7,230 nt of DNA from Candidatus Auribacterota bacterium (GTDB lineage Bacteria > Auribacterota > Tritonobacteria > UBA1439): positions 1-7,230 of the forward strand of contig JAPLCY010000183.1 of the NCBI GenBank assembly GCA_026391995.1, written 5' to 3'. Shown here piece by piece: positions 5,943 through 7,230 of the stretch (within the stretch, counting starts at the first letter, position 1; the number at the start of each line of letters is the position of its first letter). The notes beneath the pieces are model-generated. The model worked only from the letters and a program-made list of their open reading frames with translations, did no database searches and was not told where the DNA came from. A program made the position numbers and the translations under genes.

Positions 5943-6892
5943 ACGTCAACGGGCTCCCGATCAACCCGACCGCACGCCGGTATCCCCGCAAGTTCATCCA
6001 GACCGGCATCTCCGCCATCGACGGCATGAACACCCTCATCCGCGGCCAGAAGCTGCCGATCTTCTCCGGCAGCGGCCTCCCCCACAACCGCATCGCGGCC
6101 CAGATCGCACGCCAGGCCAGGATCATCGGTGAGGAGACGCAGTTCGCCGTGGTCTTCGCGGCAATGGGGATCAAATTTGATGTCGCCCGCTTTTTCATCC
6201 AGGGCTTCGAGGAAAGCGGGGTGCTCGAAAACGTCGCCCTCTTCCTCAACCTGGCCGACGATCCTCCCGTCGAGCGGCTCATGGCCCCGCGCGCGGCGCT
6301 CACGCTCGCCGAACATCTGGCCTTCAGCCTCAACATGCACGTGCTGGTGATCCTGACCGACATGTCGAACTACTGCGAGAGCGCGGGAATGATCCACGGC
6401 TCCGAGGGGTCGATCACGCAGATGCCGATTCTCACCATGCCGAACGACGACATCACCCATCCCGTCCCTGATCTCACCGGGTTCATCACCGAGGGCCAGA
6501 TCGTGCTCGATCGCGAACTCTACGGCCGCGGGATCTATCCGCCGATCGCGGGGCTCCCCTCCCTCTCGCGCCTCATGAAGGACGGGATCGGGCCGGGGAT
6601 GACGCGGGAAGACCACGCGCACCTCGCAAGCCAGCTCTTCGAGGCGTACGCCCACGTGCGCGACCTGCGGGCGCTGGCCTCGGTGATCGGCGAGGAGGAG
6701 CTGAGCCCGCTTGATGCCAATTACCTCAAATTCGGGCGGGAGTTCGAGGAGCGATTCCTGCGCCAGGGGGAACACGAAGACCGCACGATAGCGCAGACCC
6801 TCGACCTCGGATGGAGTGTCCTCTCGGTGCTGCCCCGCGACGAGCTTCACCGGATGACGGAAGAGGAGATCGAACGCCACTACCGCGGATGA
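5870..6892 (+). CDS. atpB: A/V-type ATPase subunit B, main part (broken gene, internal in-frame gap)
   Basis: Frame 2 from 5870 encodes [11 protein letters not shown], then [32 protein letters not shown]; the first ATG in this frame is at 6026, already deep in the conserved core. The core continues with [16 protein letters not shown], the degenerate P-loop region of this non-catalytic subunit, then AVVFAAMGI and [14 protein letters not shown]. At 6377-6382 the sequence jumps from NYCE to [14 protein letters not shown]. About 31 residues that normally include the EEIPGRRGYPGYMYTDLA-like loop are missing in frame. [10 protein letters not shown] with the arginine finger (codon 6569-6571) and the C-terminal bundle ending IERHYRG are present. 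Joined, B would have about 376 residues versus about 460 normally. Subunit B helps bind nucleotide at the A-B interface and contributes the arginine finger. Subunit D follows after 109 bases. Confidence 0.88.
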   Translation, partial: LGRVFDGLGRPRDGGPEPISAECLNVNGLPINPTARRYPRKFIQTGISAIDGMNTLIRGQKLPIFSGSGLPHNRIAAQIARQARIIGEETQFAVVFAAMGIKFDVARFFIQGFEESGVLENVALFLNLADDPPVERLMAPRAALTLAEHLAFSLNMHVLVILTDMSNYCESAGMIHGSEGSITQMPILTMPNDDITHPVPDLTGFITEGQIVLDRELYGRGIYPPIAGLPSLSRLMKDGIGPGMTREDHAHLASQLFEAYAHVRDLRALASVIGEEELSPLDANYLKFGREFEERFLRQGEHEDRTIAQTLDLGWSVLSVLPRDELHRMTEEEIERHYRG

Positions 6893-6911
6893 GCACGGCG
6901 CCTGGAATCCT

Positions 6912-6960
6912 TTTTAATTTGAGATTCTGGATTTGGAATTTATGTGGATGTCGGATGTGT
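6912..6960. repeat. degenerate 7-base tandem repeat in the leader of subunit D
   Basis: Seven heptamers can be read: TTTTAAT, TTGAGAT, TCTGGAT, TTGGAAT, TTATGTG, GATGTCG and GATGTGT. The early units share a TTGRNAT theme and the last three share GATGTSK. The register holds throughout, though the units drift. Confidence 0.5.
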
Positions 6961-6970
6961 GGGGTTTGAA

Positions 6971-6985
6971 GTTCACCGTGTGAAC
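6971..6985. promoter_or_regulatory. small hairpin before subunit D
   Basis: GTTCAC (6971-6976) and GTGAAC (6980-6985) form a perfect six-base-pair stem with a three-base loop CGT, three bases before the TGAGG ribosome site of D. It has no T-run and so is not a terminator. It could modulate D translation or be an operator-like palindrome. Chance is possible. Confidence 0.3.
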
Positions 6986-7001
6986 CCTGAGGCCATTTCG
7001 C

Positions 7002-7230
7002 ATGTCGTACACCGTCGCTCCCACAAAGTCGAATCTTATCAAAACGAAGACGAGCCTCGCCTTCGCCCGCGAGGGGCATGAGCTCCTCACCAAAAAGAGG
7101 GATATCCTCATCGCGGAGCTCCTTGGCCTGATGGCCGCCGCCGACAACGCGCAGCGACAGCTCGAGGAGAAACTCCGTGGGGCATATGCCGCCCTCGAGG
7201 GGGCGATGCTCGACCTCGGCACCCGCGCCG
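7002..7230 (+). CDS. atpD: A/V-type ATPase subunit D, 5' part
   Basis: The frame from ATG 7002 is open to the window end and gives 76 residues. It begins MSYTVAPTKSNLIKTKTSLAFAREGHELLTKKRDIL, the family's PTKSNL signature followed by a long charged helix. Subunit D is the coiled-coil central shaft that rotates inside the A3B3 head; its N- and C-terminal helices pair with each other, so only the first half is visible here. The usual length is about 200-220 residues. TGAGG at 6988-6992, nine bases before the ATG, is a good ribosome site. The gene follows B, as in most A/V-ATPase operons. No damage is visible in this part. Confidence 0.93.
   Translation, partial: MSYTVAPTKSNLIKTKTSLAFAREGHELLTKKRDILIAELLGLMAAADNAQRQLEEKLRGAYAALEGAMLDLGTRA

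Noticed and set aside
4616..6880. 754-residue open frame on the minus strand opposite A and B
   Set aside because: It is a shadow of GC-rich codon use in two strongly conserved plus-strand genes. It resembles no protein family and is rich in His, Arg, Asp and Gly of the antisense type.

Overview
This GC-rich window (clearly above 60% by eye) holds one operon on the + strand. It encodes an A/V-type (archaeal/vacuolar-type) rotary ATPase in the order C-I-K-F-E-A-B-D, and both end genes are cut by the window edges. A/V-type ATPases occur in archaea and in bacteria such as Thermus, spirochaetes, chlamydiae, clostridia and several uncultured phyla. The Shine-Dalgarno sites and the repeat-rich AT-rich spacers suggest a bacterium, perhaps from an uncultured lineage. 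I cannot name the taxon.

Layout: 1-549 is the 3' part of subunit C (AC39). Positions 550-801 are the longest spacer, with a nested inverted repeat, a nonamer repeat and an AT-rich leader. Subunit I (802-2534), K (2571-2936), F (3009-3311), E (3363-4004), A (4111-5773), B (5760-6892) and the start of D (7002 to the window end) follow. No spacer exceeds 300 bases. I, K and A form the membrane motor and catalytic parts, B the non-catalytic head subunit, E a peripheral stalk subunit, and C, D and F the central shaft and its socket. No subunit G/H, the usual partner of E, is visible.

The main surprise is that the three longest genes are broken while the small ones look whole. Compared with family architecture remembered from well-known homologues, I lacks about 100 residues before its GWVPA motif, A lacks about 44 residues at the end of its N-terminal domain, and B lacks about 56 residues near its N-terminus plus about 31 after its NYCE motif. 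Three of the four gaps also change reading frame. The flanks stay highly conserved, including the Walker A and B motifs of A. That points to a recent lesion or an assembly collapse, not long-term decay.

The second surprise is that five spacers carry short degenerate tandem repeats with the same 7-base period but different unit sequences. Four of them sit just upstream of the start of I, E, A and D. The fifth runs across the stop codon of C.
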